A DNA stretch of 33,758 nt from positions 3,036,476 through 3,070,233 of the forward strand of contig BFEA01000096.1 of assembly GCA_003427395.1 (NCBI GenBank). The letters are read 5' to 3'. The first letter of the stretch is position 1, and the number at the start of each line of letters is the position of its first letter. This DNA is from Chara braunii. Its lineage: Eukaryota; Streptophyta; Charophyceae; Charales; Characeae. Under the pieces are notes generated by a model, which had not been told where the DNA came from, made no database searches, and saw nothing but the letters and a program-made list of their open reading frames with translations. This document shows positions 1-9,886 of the stretch, in pieces. The translations under genes were made by a program, and so were the position numbers.

Positions 1-1184
1 GTGTTATGATCCTGGCCAATTTCGAGATACACATTCATCAGATAGTACAATGCTGTCCAATTGCAGAAAGAAATGAATGAACTTGAGAGGAGAGAGAAGG
101 TTAGAAGAAGAAGAAGAAGTCAGAAAGAAGAAGAAGATGATGTACACCAGCATAGACAAATGATAAATCTTTTCTTCTTCACTCAACCCTCTCTTCCTCC
201 TTATCTCCTCCTCTCTTATTCACACAAGAAATAATAATACAATGTTTGATAGTTGAACCAGAATCGAAGTCTGAATCCCTCTTCTACTGCAGGTATCACT
301 TTGAGGTCCACCATAGCCATGGCCACCTCTCCTACTCTTCACTCTCATAGGCCGAGGCTATGGCTGACTACTAGGCCTTGCCCAGATGTCCAAAGGACAA
401 CCCAAAATAGCTATGGCTGCCCTAACTCAGGCCGCCATGCCTGACTCTGCCTCGAAGCTTCTTGGTGTAGCTCAAACCCAGCTCAGGCCTTCCTGCTGCA
501 GCGCCCACCAAGGTGATGAAGATGGCTGCCACCATAGCCAGGTAAGTACCTCTAGCGCTCCTCCCCCTTCCTGTCCTTTTTCCTCCTCCGAGTCCTTGCT
601 TCTTCCCCAGCAGCGCTGCTGCATCCAGCGCTCCAACCAGTGTGTCGCCAAACTTGCACACCAACAATGAGGCTGGGCTCTTCGCCCGACCTGGAGATGT
701 AGCGGTCAGCTTGCCTCTTGGGCGGTGACTTCCTTGCCGCTCGGCCTTCCAAAGCAACTGGTACCTCCTCCCTTTCGGAGGGAAACATCATTGCAGACTC
801 TGATATTGCCCGTATAGGCCCTAGACTCGGACTGGTTGGACTGGTACCCGCCTAGACCTAGCCTACAACTACTGGGCCTCTTCAAAATGCCACTTTTGTC
901 TTCTCCTGCTCGGCCTCCAGTACCCGCACATCTACCTCTTCAGGGTGCGGTACCGGCCTACCCGCTACTTGAGTGTTTTCCCCCGCTGCAAACCCTCAAT
1001 GTCACAGCCACAGGTAAGTACCGGCCCTGAGGACCCAACGAACGAACAAGTGGCCTTGCGGGCCACACATACTCAAGCCAACCGGCACTCGGACACGCAT
1101 GCAGTCCAGCAAGCGTGCATACACACAGACTTAGAGAACTTAGTAGCAAGCGGGAAACTCAAGATGTTTGGTCGGGTTATCACA
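1..1184 (-). repeat. Candidate 3' LTR of Ty3/gypsy element A (may be cut by the window edge)
   Basis: On the minus strand the sequence after the end of element A's pol is a purine tract followed at 1184 by TGTGATAACC, a good LTR start. Everything from there down to position 1 lacks a convincing gene. It holds an AATAA-type polyadenylation context near 215-225 and a GAA-rich stretch near the far end. The lowest positions read ATCATAACAC on the minus strand, which resembles an inverted copy of the start, so the LTR probably ends at or just beyond the window edge. The matching 5' LTR is absent: the LTR next to A's primer site (6957-7894) is a different sequence. The short open frames here are unlike any protein I know and I leave them out. 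Confidence 0.5.
104..138. repeat. GAA-rich microsatellite
   Basis: Two runs of GAA triplets separated by a few bases, ending in GATGATG. They lie inside the candidate LTR of element A. Confidence 0.8.
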
Positions 1185-1200
1185 CTACTTCCCCCTCGAG
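1185..1200 (-). promoter_or_regulatory. Polypurine tract of element A
   Basis: The minus strand reads CTCGAGGGGGAAGTAG immediately before the TGTGATAACC LTR start. A purine-rich stretch here is the usual primer for plus-strand DNA synthesis in LTR retrotransposons. Confidence 0.6.
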
Positions 1201-1225
1201 AGCGAGGTCCCTTCGAGCGAGTAGC

Positions 1226-1729
1226 TCATTCTGAGTCCCCGACAAACGCATCGTAGGCAAACAAGGAAAAGAGATTTCGAGAATACTCTGTCGCTGTGAG
1301 CTTGGCAGAGATTTTAGGTGCATCATTAGAGGCGATTTGTCGCTCGTAGGCTTTAACAACGCCTGGTGCGCTGCGCAGCAGTTCCTGCTTGGAAATCCAG
1401 TATAGATCATCCAATGGGTGATACATGAAATGGACCTCGTACTGTCTGTTTCGTTCCTTCCCTACGTGCTGTTGAATCCTGTCTATCTCATGCCCGCCAT
1501 TGATTGCACGAGGAATCATGTATTCATGGAAATCGAATGATTTAGCATCACGGTGGAGATACAGTTTTGATGCATGAAAAACGGGATATGTGCATAGATG
1601 AGGTGGTACAACAACTACGTATGAAAGGCCAAAGCTATCTTCGCCAATCACATCCAGAACTTCCCACAGACCATAATAGAGTGGGATAAGTTTCCGTGAA
1701 ACTCCCTCTTTTTGTGAAAATTCAGACAT
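1226..1729 (-). pseudogene. Element A pol C-terminus: integrase GPY/F region and chromodomain
   Basis: The 167 codons begin inside the integrase tail: residues about 10-55 carry SRKLIPLYYGLWEVLDVIGE and then YPVFHASKL, the GPY/F-type module that follows the catalytic core in chromoviral integrases. Residues about 98-130 match a chromodomain tail: YEVHF, a short loop, DDLYWISKQELL, then VVKAYE. The chromodomain is thought to guide integration to chromatin bearing particular histone marks. The reading frame ends at 1226, 26 bases before the polypurine tract, which fits the natural end of pol. The methionine at 1729 is internal to the ancestral polyprotein, not a true start. A gap of about 150 bases separates it from the integrase core. 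Confidence 0.8.
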
Positions 1730-1882
1730 CTTGACCTAGACATAACTTCCCACTTCAATATCTGAAGGACGACGCTTCTTGTTTGCATGATGGATCATGG
1801 CCTGTTGTCGCTTGGTCATTGCTGCAATATCAACTTTGAGCAAGCGATCGTACTTGGCCCTGAAGCCAGACCTGTCGGGTGT

Positions 1883-2335
1883 TTAACCAGCTGGCTGCTC
1901 AGGGAATAGGTAGGAGAGCGGATTACGAATCTGCCAACCGTAATGCAGCCTGTTTGGTGTCATGCCGGTGGCAGAATGGATGAAGTTGTTGTACAACCGC
2001 TTGACGAAATACAACTCTTCATCCCATATTTCCTGATCTGGAATGATTAAAGCGCGGAGAAGTTGGAACACCGTCTGGTTGAGTTCCTCAGCCAAACAGT
2101 TGGCTTTGGGGTGTTGGCCAGATGCCATGCATAGCATGAGACCAGGGAGTTGGGTCGTGAAGTCTTTCCATTTCGTACTCATGAAGCGCGGGAACCGATC
2201 ACTCACGGGAGTTTTGGGGGTTCCGAACTGTAGAATGTACTTCTGTTTAAACTCACGGACCACCAATTCAGTTGGAGCATGAGATGGCAAAGGAATGAGA
2301 TTGAGAAATTTAGAGAAGCGGTCAACAATCACCAT
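1883..2335 (-). pseudogene. Element A integrase catalytic core
   Basis: The frame starts at VIVDRFSKF, the strand after the first catalytic aspartate of the rve fold. The second aspartate lies in VSDRF, where the usual second D of SDRD is replaced by F; the catalytic D itself is present. The third acidic residue lies in the degraded HPKANCLAEELNQ, where family members have an N-G-x-A-E motif, so flanking residues are altered but a glutamate remains. Downstream VKRLYNNFIHSATGMTPNRL is the conserved post-core helix. A short gap and frame change separate it from the upstream piece with the first aspartate. Confidence 0.85.
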
Positions 2336-2358
2336 GACTTATGAATAGTCGTTCTTAC

Positions 2359-2835
2359 TTACATTCCCATGTCGATGAAGTCGATAGAGACAGACTCCCC
2401 GGGACCATCGGGAATGGGAAAGGGTGTAAGTAGCCCCATGGGCTTTTGTCTATATGGTTTGATTCGCTGACAGATTTGACATTCAGCCACAATCTTTTCA
2501 GCAGATCCCTTCGTGCCAGACCAATCAAACTGTCCTAATAGGTTTCCGTAAGTCTTTGCCATGCCAAAGTGTCCACTCCAACCATGAGCCAAGTCCTGAA
2601 AGTGTGTGCGGAGAGGCTCATGGTTGGGCACACACAAACGGTCGTAACTCCCGTAGCGACGAAAAATCAGTCCTCCATACTCGTGAAAATCAGGCTGACT
2701 GCTGAGGTCAACCCGCAACTGCTCAAGGCTGGGACTAAGGTCCGGATCCTTGGCAGTGTCCTCTACGATCTCTCCTTTAGTTTCTTCTGGAGATTGTAGA
2801 AATTCACAAGGCAAGTCATGTACTCCGGGTGGCAA
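2359..2835 (-). pseudogene. Element A integrase HHCC zinc-binding domain and start of core
   Basis: After an acidic linker of about 60 residues the frame shows GGLIFRRYGSYDRLCVPN, then two histidines in HGWSGHFGMAKTY and the cysteine pair CQIC, forming the H-H-C-C zinc site that precedes the integrase core. RIKPYRQKPMGLLTPFPIP is the linker seen in most Ty3/gypsy integrases. SIDFIDMGM contains the first catalytic aspartate, after which the frame stops, a few bases before the next integrase segment. It overlaps the RNase H frame by about 70 bases because of a frameshift. Confidence 0.88.
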
Positions 2836-3278
2836 GACAATGCATCAACAACTCGATTATAACAACCCTTTTTGTGCCTTAATTCAAAGTCGAAAATGTC
2901 AATTTCATGGAACCAGCGAAGTAAGGTAGGAGACAGGGTAGTTTGCTCTTTGATCCACTTCAGAGTCTCATGATCTGAGAACACTTTGAAGTGGTGTCCC
3001 AAAAGATAGTGCTTCCAATGGTCCAAGGTCATACGCAAAGCATAGAGCTCGTGCATGTAAGTTGAAGTGGCTACCTTTTTGTTGGGCATGCGTTTGCTGT
3101 ACAATTCCAGTGGCCGCAAGCCATCGTCGTCATCTTGCTGCAGCACTGCACCAATTCCATACTGGCTTGCATCCGTAGTAACTACGAATGTCAGTCTGGA
3201 ATCTGCAATGCGGAGTACAGGGTAACTTACCGAAGCGTCTTTCAAAGCTTGAAAGCGTTCTCGCATGCGGTATCCCAA
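2763..3278 (-). pseudogene. Element A RNase H
   Basis: The Ty3/gypsy RNase H signature is clear: TTDASQYGIGAVLQQ holds the first catalytic aspartate, MHELYALRMTLDHWKHYLLG the glutamate, FSDHETLKWI the second aspartate, and VVDALS the last. All four acidic positions are kept. RNase H removes the RNA strand during reverse transcription. The frame runs on into the integrase linker (about 30 residues) before stopping. The methionine at 3278 is not a natural start; the domain follows RT in the same ancestral polyprotein and the break at 3242-3278 is a frameshift. Confidence 0.9.
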
Positions 3279-4355
3279 GCATAGGGGACGTTCTTACTCA
3301 TTAACCGGGACAACGGGCGAGCAACAATAGAGAAGCAAGGCACAAACTTCCGGTTGTATGATGCGAGACCAAGGAAAGAGCGAAGTTCACGGATGTTCGC
3401 GGGCTGAGGCCAATTGTGTATGACCTCAACCTTGGTTGCCTCAGGCTCTAGGCCTGCAGCAGACAACCGATGCCCAAGATAGATGACGCTATCCCTCCCA
3501 AACTCAGATTTCTCTAAGTTGAGATGGAGTTGCGTCTTCTTGAGGATGGTGAACACTTCCTCAAGGTGCTTTATGTGTTTCTCCATGGATTTGATGAAGA
3601 TCAATATATCATCAAGGTATACCACCACGAACCGCGAACAGGACCTTGTCCATGAGGCTTTGGAAGGTGGCCGGTGCGTTTGTGAGACCGAAGGGCATTA
3701 CGGCAAACTCATAAAGCCCATCACATGTTTTGAACGCAGTCTTGTGCTGGTCCGAAAGATCGACTTCAATTTGGTGATAACCAGACTTGAGCTCGATCTT
3801 GGAGAAGACCTTGCACCCACCTGCAGCATCAAGCAAGGCATTTATGCGAGGCAATTAATAAGTGTTCTTTCTTGTGATACGGTTTAGACCGCGATAGTCA
3901 ATACACATGCAGAGCTTGCCTCCTCTCTTCGGGACAAACAAAACAGGGGCACCAAATTCAGACTCACTAGGCTTGATCCAACCCTTGTCAATCATTTGAT
4001 CAATCTGCCTTCGGAGTTCCTCCAACTCGCCGGAGCCCATTCGGTATATGCAACCTTTTAAATGAACAGCACCTTCGACCAACTCGATGGTGTGTCGGAC
4101 CGATCGCCTGGGAACTCCACGTGGTTCGGCCAAAACTTCTGGGAACCGATCAAGTAGGTTTTGGATGTTGGTTGGGACCGGTGGGGGTGAAGGGTCAGCA
4201 AAAGTGTCACCTGGATCAGGTCGCAGGTTGCAAATAGAGGCAACCGAATCTGAAGTAGAATCATTTAGATTAGGGGTAGGTAAAGAAGTAGACGGGCTAG
4301 AAGTAGAATCACTAGATAAAGTAGTATTGGTACTAGCCGCAAAAGTAGATGGCAC
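3242..4355 (-). pseudogene. Element A reverse transcriptase (three frames)
   Basis: Three adjacent minus-strand frames form one RT. 3855-4355 gives the N-terminal part with RGVPRRSVRHTIEL, the GELEELRRQIDQMIDKGWIK helix, PVLFVPKRGGKLCMCIDYRG and the first RT motifs. 3612-3854 gives the palm with [13 protein letters not shown] and [17 protein letters not shown]. 3242-3628 gives [10 protein letters not shown], whose two aspartates lie near 3609-3614, then SEFGRDSVIYLGH, LRSFLGLASYNRKFV and the connection to RNase H. The first catalytic aspartate of motif A has become E in [10 protein letters not shown] (normally KIDL), which should reduce activity. About 50 residues at the N-terminal end are Ser/Thr-rich linker. 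Confidence 0.92.
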
Positions 4356-4504
4356 ATGAGCAGGGCGAACAAAGGCAACATACAGTTGTTCATCCTCCTT
4401 GTGCTTGCGCCTTTTCTAGCAGAACTGCACGACATTTAGAAAAGTCATTGGGGACTCGTGCTTCTCGTCCAAGAGGACAGGAAGCTCGTTCCCTTGAGTA
4501 TCTT

Positions 4505-5053
4505 TTACCATGATTCCTTCCACTTGGTCCATTCGCATTGGGACTGTAGCCAGCCCAAGCCAAGGACAACATCGAAGGGACACTTGTCAAGGACATAGAC
4601 GTTCAAAGCATGGGTGACGGTTGTATTCTTGTCAAAGGTAGTGCGCACACCTTTGACTACATGCAAAGGGGAGATAACTTCCTTGTTGCCTACTTGGGTC
4701 CGACAAGGGTTCTGCAAAACCACTTGCTTCATTCCCAAGCCCACTTTGCGAATCCCGTGTGGTAACATAAAGTTAGTAGTTGCACCACAATCAATCAAGG
4801 CACAAAGATAACAATGGTTAATGAGAAGTTTGAAGAAGATCAGCTTCACTGTCCCTTGGGCACGCAGCTGTTTCATCTCAGACCAATGCTCCAAGTGGTA
4901 GTGGAAGTCAACCGTCTCAGACTCCTCCCAAGGCTCGACATACAAAGCATGACACTCTTCAACCTTGGAATCAACAGATGATTGGTCTTTAAGGGAGGAC
5001 TGCTGATTCACATCAGATTCAATCTCCCTTGTCGTACAGGATGTTGAAGTCAA
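4505..5053 (-). pseudogene. Element A retropepsin-like aspartic protease
   Basis: Residues about 85-180 of this 182-codon frame match the gypsy protease: CALIDCGATTNFMLP is the active-site loop (D-C-G-A-T where relatives have D-S-G-A or D-T-G-A), and the second half ends with DVVLGLGWLQSQ, the typical I-L-G-x-x-W-L strand. The protease would release Gag, RT and integrase from the polyprotein. The first 80 residues are acidic linker between the gag zinc knuckle and the protease. It lies between the gag piece at 5085-5165 and RT, as expected. Confidence 0.85.
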
Positions 5054-5084
5054 CTCTATGCCCGATTCTGGTTTCCCTGCAACC

Positions 5085-5165
5085 TATAACATTCTTGTAC
5101 TTTATGGTTTGGTTCTTGGCAATGCAGGCATACCCCTTTCTTGAGTCTAACCCACCAATCATTTT
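5085..5165 (-). pseudogene. Element A gag nucleocapsid CCHC zinc knuckle
   Basis: In one minus frame the sequence reads KKGVCLHCQEPNHKVQECY, a perfect C-x2-C-x4-H-x4-C knuckle that binds RNA in nucleocapsid. The longer open frame over the same bases (5019-5249) is a frameshifted shadow and does not carry the motif. The knuckle lies between the gag core and the protease, its natural place. Confidence 0.8.
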
Positions 5166-5316
5166 CAGTGATCCGGAGGTCAACCCATGGTTTAGTGGCT
5201 GCATCCTCCGGTTTCGCTGGGATTTTGACTCCCTTGGGAAGTTGAACATAGTTCTTCCCTGAATTTTGATTTAGTCTCTTAGCATGGACAGTCTTTTTAC
5301 AGACAATGAATTTTTC

Positions 5317-6669
5317 TTATTCATGATTTGTGTCAGACTCATGGGCAGGCAAGGAACAGGCTCTATCAGCATCCTGTTCTTGGTCGTCACCAAGAGTCGG
5401 GTCATCTGCATAGGCCTCCTCTTCAGCCTCCAACAGGTCATGCACAGTAAAGCGGCTGCTGCCTCTGAACCGCCTGCCGCCCATGGCCTTTTTGCTGCCT
5501 GTTGTGGAAACGAGGTCTATAGCCTCGAGACTGACTATGTTCTTCATTAAAGCGAACCAGTCAGCGTACCCAATGAAGTCCCTGCCTAGGCGATTGGTAA
5601 AGTTAGTAGGAACCGCACCTTTCACTACGTCCAAGCACGATTGATCAGTCATTTCTAATCCTGGGGTGGCAGACATCTTGTTGAGGTACATCTGAAGGCT
5701 TTTCATGAGGCTCAACCACTTGCCGCATTTGATTTTGTCAAGTTGATTCCTTGCCCTTGCTGCAGCATGTGGATCCATATACTGTGTGATAAGAAGTTCT
5801 TCGAGGGAAGCAACCGGGGTGGTCTTAAGCCACCTTGTTATTTCTATCTTTGGAATCCCAGCTCGTGTAGCTTGGACTTTTAGGAAGCCTCGTACAACAG
5901 GCTCGACATTCATTCTCATGATCACAAACTGGGTCTCTGGTTGAGTCCCCAAAACCTCAAAGTATGCCCTCACGGAGCTGATCCAGGATTCAACATCTTT
6001 CTTTGTCGTCATACTTAGACGGTATTTGCACCGCCTTTCGATCCACATAGGGACCAGCGTAGCTGGTACCAGCACCTGCTGGTTCCGATCTTGGGGCTGC
6101 AGCTGTTGCAGAATTTCCCGCCTCGTCGCTTGTTACAGCAAACAGCGGAGTCTGCACCTGCTGCAGGTCCCAAGGGGTTTGCCATCACACTCAAAGAAGA
6201 AGAGGAAGAAGTAGAAGAAGATACCGTAAGAGGGGCAAAATTAGTTACAATCGCAACTCCGAAACCAGGGGGTAGAGGAAGAGGATAGGCCACTTGGGCT
6301 TGTCGTATCAGCAACCTCCATCGTCAAGTCGTGGTACTTGCTGGTCATATCAGTCAGACCCTCTTAAAGTGTCCACAATTTTGCGAAGACTTGGGCGATC
6401 TGAGTGGTATGATCTTCAATGTTCCGGACTTCAACGATAGCGGTGAGTATAGATTGCAGTTGTTCCCCACACTACTCTTCGGTCAGCGAAGGAATAGTTT
6501 CCAAGATGGCCACTTGACTTTTCAGCAAAAACTCCTTCCTCTCCTCCTCTGTCTTTTGTTCCCTTTTAACAACACTATCTAGGAGTGCTTGTGGATACGG
6601 TTTTTCAGCATCACTGGCTGCATCCAACAGGGCCTGCCACTGTACTGAGGTTAGCTGTGGCTGGGCCAT
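5317..6669 (-). pseudogene. Element A gag (capsid region, broken)
   Basis: The gag frame probably starts at the minus-strand ATG at 6669 (MAQPQLTSVQWQALL), since the longer frame to 6864 runs back into the untranslated leader. The start portion reaches 6472 and is rich in charged helix (REQKTEEERKEFLLK). A frame change leads through a coiled-coil-like stretch. From 6075 to 5317 a long frame encodes the capsid: DVESWISSVRAYFEVLGTQ, then ITRWLKTTPVASLEELL and LNKMSATPGLEMTDQSC, the helix pattern of the Retrotrans_gag family. The end is acidic. At least two frameshifts separate the pieces. Confidence 0.75.
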
Positions 6670-6939
6670 TTTCGGACTGTTTTCATCGACAAGTGGAATA
6701 GAGAGACGCCAATCAGCAAAAGCCTCAGCACCAATCACACATCGAATAGTTCTCATCACACTGCAAACACCCAATATCACACCACGTAGCCTTCCTGGCG
6801 ATCCACTCTCCACCTGGGTCGCCTCCTTATCTCCGCCCTCCTCACTACACACGTCCCACGGCACGGTCGCTCACCGCACACACCGCGTGCATGTACCGCA
6901 TTAGGCAGAAGATAAGCGCGAGATTAGCGCACCGAACCA

Positions 6940-6953
6940 CAACTCCGATAACA
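6940..6953 (-). promoter_or_regulatory. Primer-binding site of element A
   Basis: The minus strand reads TGTTATCGGAGTTG three bases after the LTR end CCTTGCA. It resembles the TGGTATCAGAGC site complementary to initiator tRNA-Met used by many plant LTR elements, with a few changes. The other two copies of this LTR family (9869-9885 and 15470-15484) keep TGGTATCGGAGTTG. Confidence 0.75.
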
Positions 6954-6956
6954 AAT

Positions 6957-7894
6957 TGCAAGGAAGATAAGCGATAACGAATTTCAGAAATCAAACAGCA
7001 TCATACACATAAGACCAAATAGTCGTGACCTCGAACCAAAAACAGAATTGCATCACGAGTTTCATCAAATAAGAACACAAGAGAAGCTCATAATTGACAA
7101 TGCTGGAATAGTCTCATCATCATCAACAAATAACCAATGTCGGTATCCTATATGGCGCTCGGCGCCCAAACTACGAATGGCAGATCCTATCTAGCCTACT
7201 CTACAATGCCGTCGATGACGTCAACAACTTCACCAAAGTACGAGCAAATCTCGGACAATTCCGTCGCCTCAAGCACCAGGTATGTCTCTCGTACCACTCA
7301 CAACCCCGTTCCCCAACTCACAGATGCCGCATGCACCCAAGGACCACCATGCGCCCCATGCAGCATACACCAGCGCAGCTCGGCTATGGCTGCCTGCTCC
7401 TTCCAGCTCGCCCATGAGCGTGTGAGCCTGGCCAGCGTTAGCGCAGCAGCGTTTGCACAGCATGCAGCCAGTGCCCGAATGCCTCTAGCGTGGGCTGGCC
7501 CTTTCCTATATGGAAATGGCCAGCCTGCGTGTGTGCAGCCTGGCTGTGTTGGGCCTTTCCCAAGAAACTTCCGGTAGGTCCCGGTAGGTTGAGGCCCAGT
7601 CCAAACGAATCAGGCCCAGGGCCTGTGGTGGTTACATGTGCCCAACTGCCCTCGGTCTGTGCTTGGCCCATATCCCGTATCCAGCCCACGACCTACCTTC
7701 CATACATGCAAACAGGCAGCCTGGGCCTGGGTGCTCTCAACCAACTGGGGCTGCGCAACTGCCTGAATTTTCCGCTGTTGCGTTGTGGTCGAAATAGGGG
7801 CCCTCAGGCCCTCGTCGAGCCTGCCTTCACTTAGGGCGGCCGACGTATTGCATGACAGGGCCAAAAAGGGGCTCATTGGGGCCTTGGCCTCGCA
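6957..7894 (-). repeat. LTR1 (938 bp), flanked by internal sequence on both sides
   Basis: On the minus strand it starts TGCGAGG at 7894 and ends CCTTGCA at 6957, giving an imperfect terminal inverted repeat and TG...CA ends. It is nearly identical to LTR_C at 14545-15467 in opposite orientation. On the high side there is a polypurine tract and pol of element B, so it acts as B's 3' LTR. On the low side there is a PBS, leader and gag of element A, so it also acts as a 5' LTR. The long open frames on both strands within it are mirrored in LTR_C, but look non-protein-like and only reflect the repeat. Confidence 0.88.
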
Positions 7895-7910
7895 TTCCCT
7901 CCTCCATAAC
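7895..7910 (-). promoter_or_regulatory. Polypurine tract of element B
   Basis: The minus strand reads TATGGAGGAGGGAA directly before the LTR start TGCGAGG. A related tract (AAATGAGGAGGGAA) precedes LTR2 in the same position. Confidence 0.75.
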
Positions 7911-7931
7911 TTTGATAGTCCTCTGAGAAGT

Positions 7932-9355
7932 TCAGTCTTCGATAATCTGGCGTTTTCCTTTCTGCAAGGACTTCTCATAGTGAGCGACTACCTGTGGAGT
8001 GGTCTGCATCAGTTCCTCCCTTGTGAACCATATGTCCTCCTTTGGATCAGTGTGATGTCTGAACCGAACTCGATACTGCAGCTTCAGTTTCGGAGGACGT
8101 CATCTGCCTGTTGGTCTTGGAACTGGAATCTCCCGGTGGTCAACAATGTCATCGATGTCGACCTCTCCATCCATGGTTGGGGGCAGCATTGAGAAATGAA
8201 ATGGAAACTGATTTGTTTATTGAAAAGGTGCAAGCTTTGAGGCGTGGAAAATAGGATAAGTGCGTAAGTGACAATGGATGCGAACGACATAGGATGGTCC
8301 ATCTGATTCATCCCCCACAACATCTAGAATCTCCCATGGTCCAAAGTGTTGTGGCATGAGCTTACGGGAGATCCCGTACTCCTGTCCTAGTTCTGAGGAC
8401 TTTACCCATACTCTTTTTCCTACCTGGAATGTAGATGGACGAGGGTGTTTGTTTTCAGACTCTATCATCGCCGCCTGTGCCTTGTGCATCTGCTCGACAG
8501 CCAGCTGCATCAGTTGCTCATATCGATAAGCGAATTCTAAGGTCCCTGGTGCAATAGATGATTGATTCTCAGGTAGTAGGAAGTCCAGAGGCAGTCTAGG
8601 CTTGAAAGTCAGTAGCAAGCTCTTCGGGCTTACTCCCGTTGCGTTGTGCCCAGCGTTGTTGTACAAGCTGGCGATGAGAGCAAGTTTCTCATCCCAGTCT
8701 ACCTGATTCGGCTTGATGTAATGCCTCAGCAGGTGTTGTACAATGTGGTTCAACTGCTCTGCCTGCCCATTCGCTTGTGGGTGATTGCCTGATGTCATTT
8801 GCAACTGCGTGCCCTGTTCTGCAGCTGCAACTTTCCACAGTTCACTAGTGAATCGTACATCCCGGTCACTAATGATAGACTTAGGCAGTCCGAAATCTCT
8901 GACCCAGTTCTCTTTGAACAACTTAATGACGTACTCAGTCTTTGCTGTTTTCGGCATTGCAACTAATCCAGCACACTTACTAAACCTATCCACAATGACA
9001 AAGATATGTCGCATTCCGCTCTTGCTGGTAACCAGTGTGTCCATGAACTCCATGGACAGGCTCTCACCAGGCCTTTCCGGAATCGGAAGGGGCTTGAGGA
9101 GCCCAAGAGGGGCCTGTGTACGGGGCTTGTCTATCTGACAGACCTGACAAGTCTCCACGTACAGCTTGGCATCTCTTATCATCGTGGGCCACCAGAGCCG
9201 TGGATTGGATGCAGTGTTCTTAAAGCCAAAATGTCCAGTGGCATCATGACACTCACCTAAAAATAAACTACGCAAAGACTCCCTATTAGGAACACACAAA
9301 CGTTTATTCCCTTCCTTCTCAAGAAACAACAAGCCGTTGACCAGCTCAAAGGGCG
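7932..9355 (-). pseudogene. Element B integrase and chromodomain
   Basis: The minus frame from 9355 down to 8217 is an uninterrupted integrase. It starts at PFELVNGLLFLEKEGNKRL, then the HHCC zinc site (ECHDATGHFGF to CQVC), the core with SMEFMDTL, IISDRDVRF and HPQANGQAEQLN carrying the D, D and E, a long post-core helix (LASLYNNAGHNATGVSP), and the GPY/F region with SRKLMPQHFGPWEILD. A stop at 8217 is followed, in a new frame, by DIDDIVDHREIPVP and a chromodomain (YRVRFRHHTDPKEDIWFTRE and VVAHYEKSL) ending at 7932, just before the polypurine tract. The open frame extends to 9422, but its first 20 or so codons are LINE sequence. No RT, protease or gag precedes it here. Confidence 0.9.
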
Positions 9356-9745
9356 CATTTTGGCAGGGAAAGTCTGGAGGCACCTTTGGCACCAGGGAGA
9401 GTGTTCTTCCTTGTTGTTCCAACTGCGTGTGGTCGATTAGTCAGTCGTTAGTCGGCAAACATCGGTGGGCAATTTACCACTGCAGGGAAGAAATTTTGGC
9501 TGGCCTCTTTCCATCTTCTTGGATGGGTTTGAGCAGACTCCTATCGATATTGAGGTGGCGTTGCCATCTATCCTTTACCACATCCTTTAGTTTGCGCCTA
9601 GGCCTAAGCATTCAATACACTGTCTTGGTTTTTAGCGAAGCTACTGCCGCCGGTTTCACCTTCTCTCCTTTTTTCGAGGTGTTTCGGTCCTTCCACGACC
9701 ATTGACACTCATCAAGGTCGAACGGGAGCTTCTCAATCGGCGTCA
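9356..9745 (-). mobile_element. LINE3: LINE ORF2 fragment fused to element B
   Basis: On the minus strand one frame with three stops aligns along its length to LINE1. Shared landmarks are LPFD, LRPR followed by a DRW-x2-HLN motif, then PSLQ/SSLQ and HRCLPTND with L-I-x-x-T-x-LEQ. LINE1 carries the same blocks at about 10955-11260. After a one-base frame shift it continues with WCQRC and FPAKM, the first half of the zinc-binding tail (zf-RVT), then stops abruptly where gypsy integrase of element B begins. The second half of the zinc tail, starting at VEHIF, is absent here but is exactly where LINE2 begins at 20812. Confidence 0.85.
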
Positions 9746-9886
9746 TTGGTCGAAAAACCTTTCATCCCTTCTCCTCCTCTATCACGCACAAACGTTATCA
9801 CTACTGCACCATATCATCCAGCGAAGCACCAAACAACTATTGCGAAGGAGCCAGCAGAGTGGCTCAAACCAACTCCGATACCAAAT
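9746..9886 (-). mobile_element. Leader of an LTR2-type element
   Basis: Between the LINE3 fragment and LTR2 lies about 120 bases without a recognisable reading frame, then a PBS. Its position matches the untranslated leader behind LTR1 and LTR_C, though I see little sequence similarity. Confidence 0.5.
9869..9885 (-). promoter_or_regulatory. Primer-binding site next to LTR2
   Basis: The minus strand reads TTTGGTATCGGAGTTGG two bases after the LTR end CCTTGCA, an initiator tRNA-Met type site with G for A at one position of TGGTATCAGAG. Confidence 0.8.

Larger units (their letters stand above)
1185..6956 (-). mobile_element. Ty3/gypsy chromovirus-like element A, internal region (degenerate)
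   Basis: On the minus strand the order is PBS, leader, gag with CCHC knuckle, aspartic protease, RT, RNase H, integrase zinc-binding domain, integrase core and chromodomain, then a polypurine tract. This is the Ty3/gypsy order. At least eight frame breaks or stops divide the polyprotein, so the copy is dead. The leader (6722-6956) is nearly identical to the leader behind LTR_C at 15468-15696, but the two copies then diverge completely. Confidence 0.9.

Noticed and set aside
422-1030. Overlapping frames of 64-111 codons in the left 1 kb
   Set aside because: All lie in the candidate LTR, overlap on both strands and match nothing I know.
6722-6864. Gag start at MPWDVC (6864)
   Set aside because: The same codons occur in the noncoding leader behind LTR_C; MAQPQL at 6669 is the better start.
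7137-7577. 146-codon frame with an almost identical partner at 14847-15287
   Set aside because: Conserved only because both lie in LTR1 and LTR_C; composition is not protein-like and the frame is antisense to the LTR.
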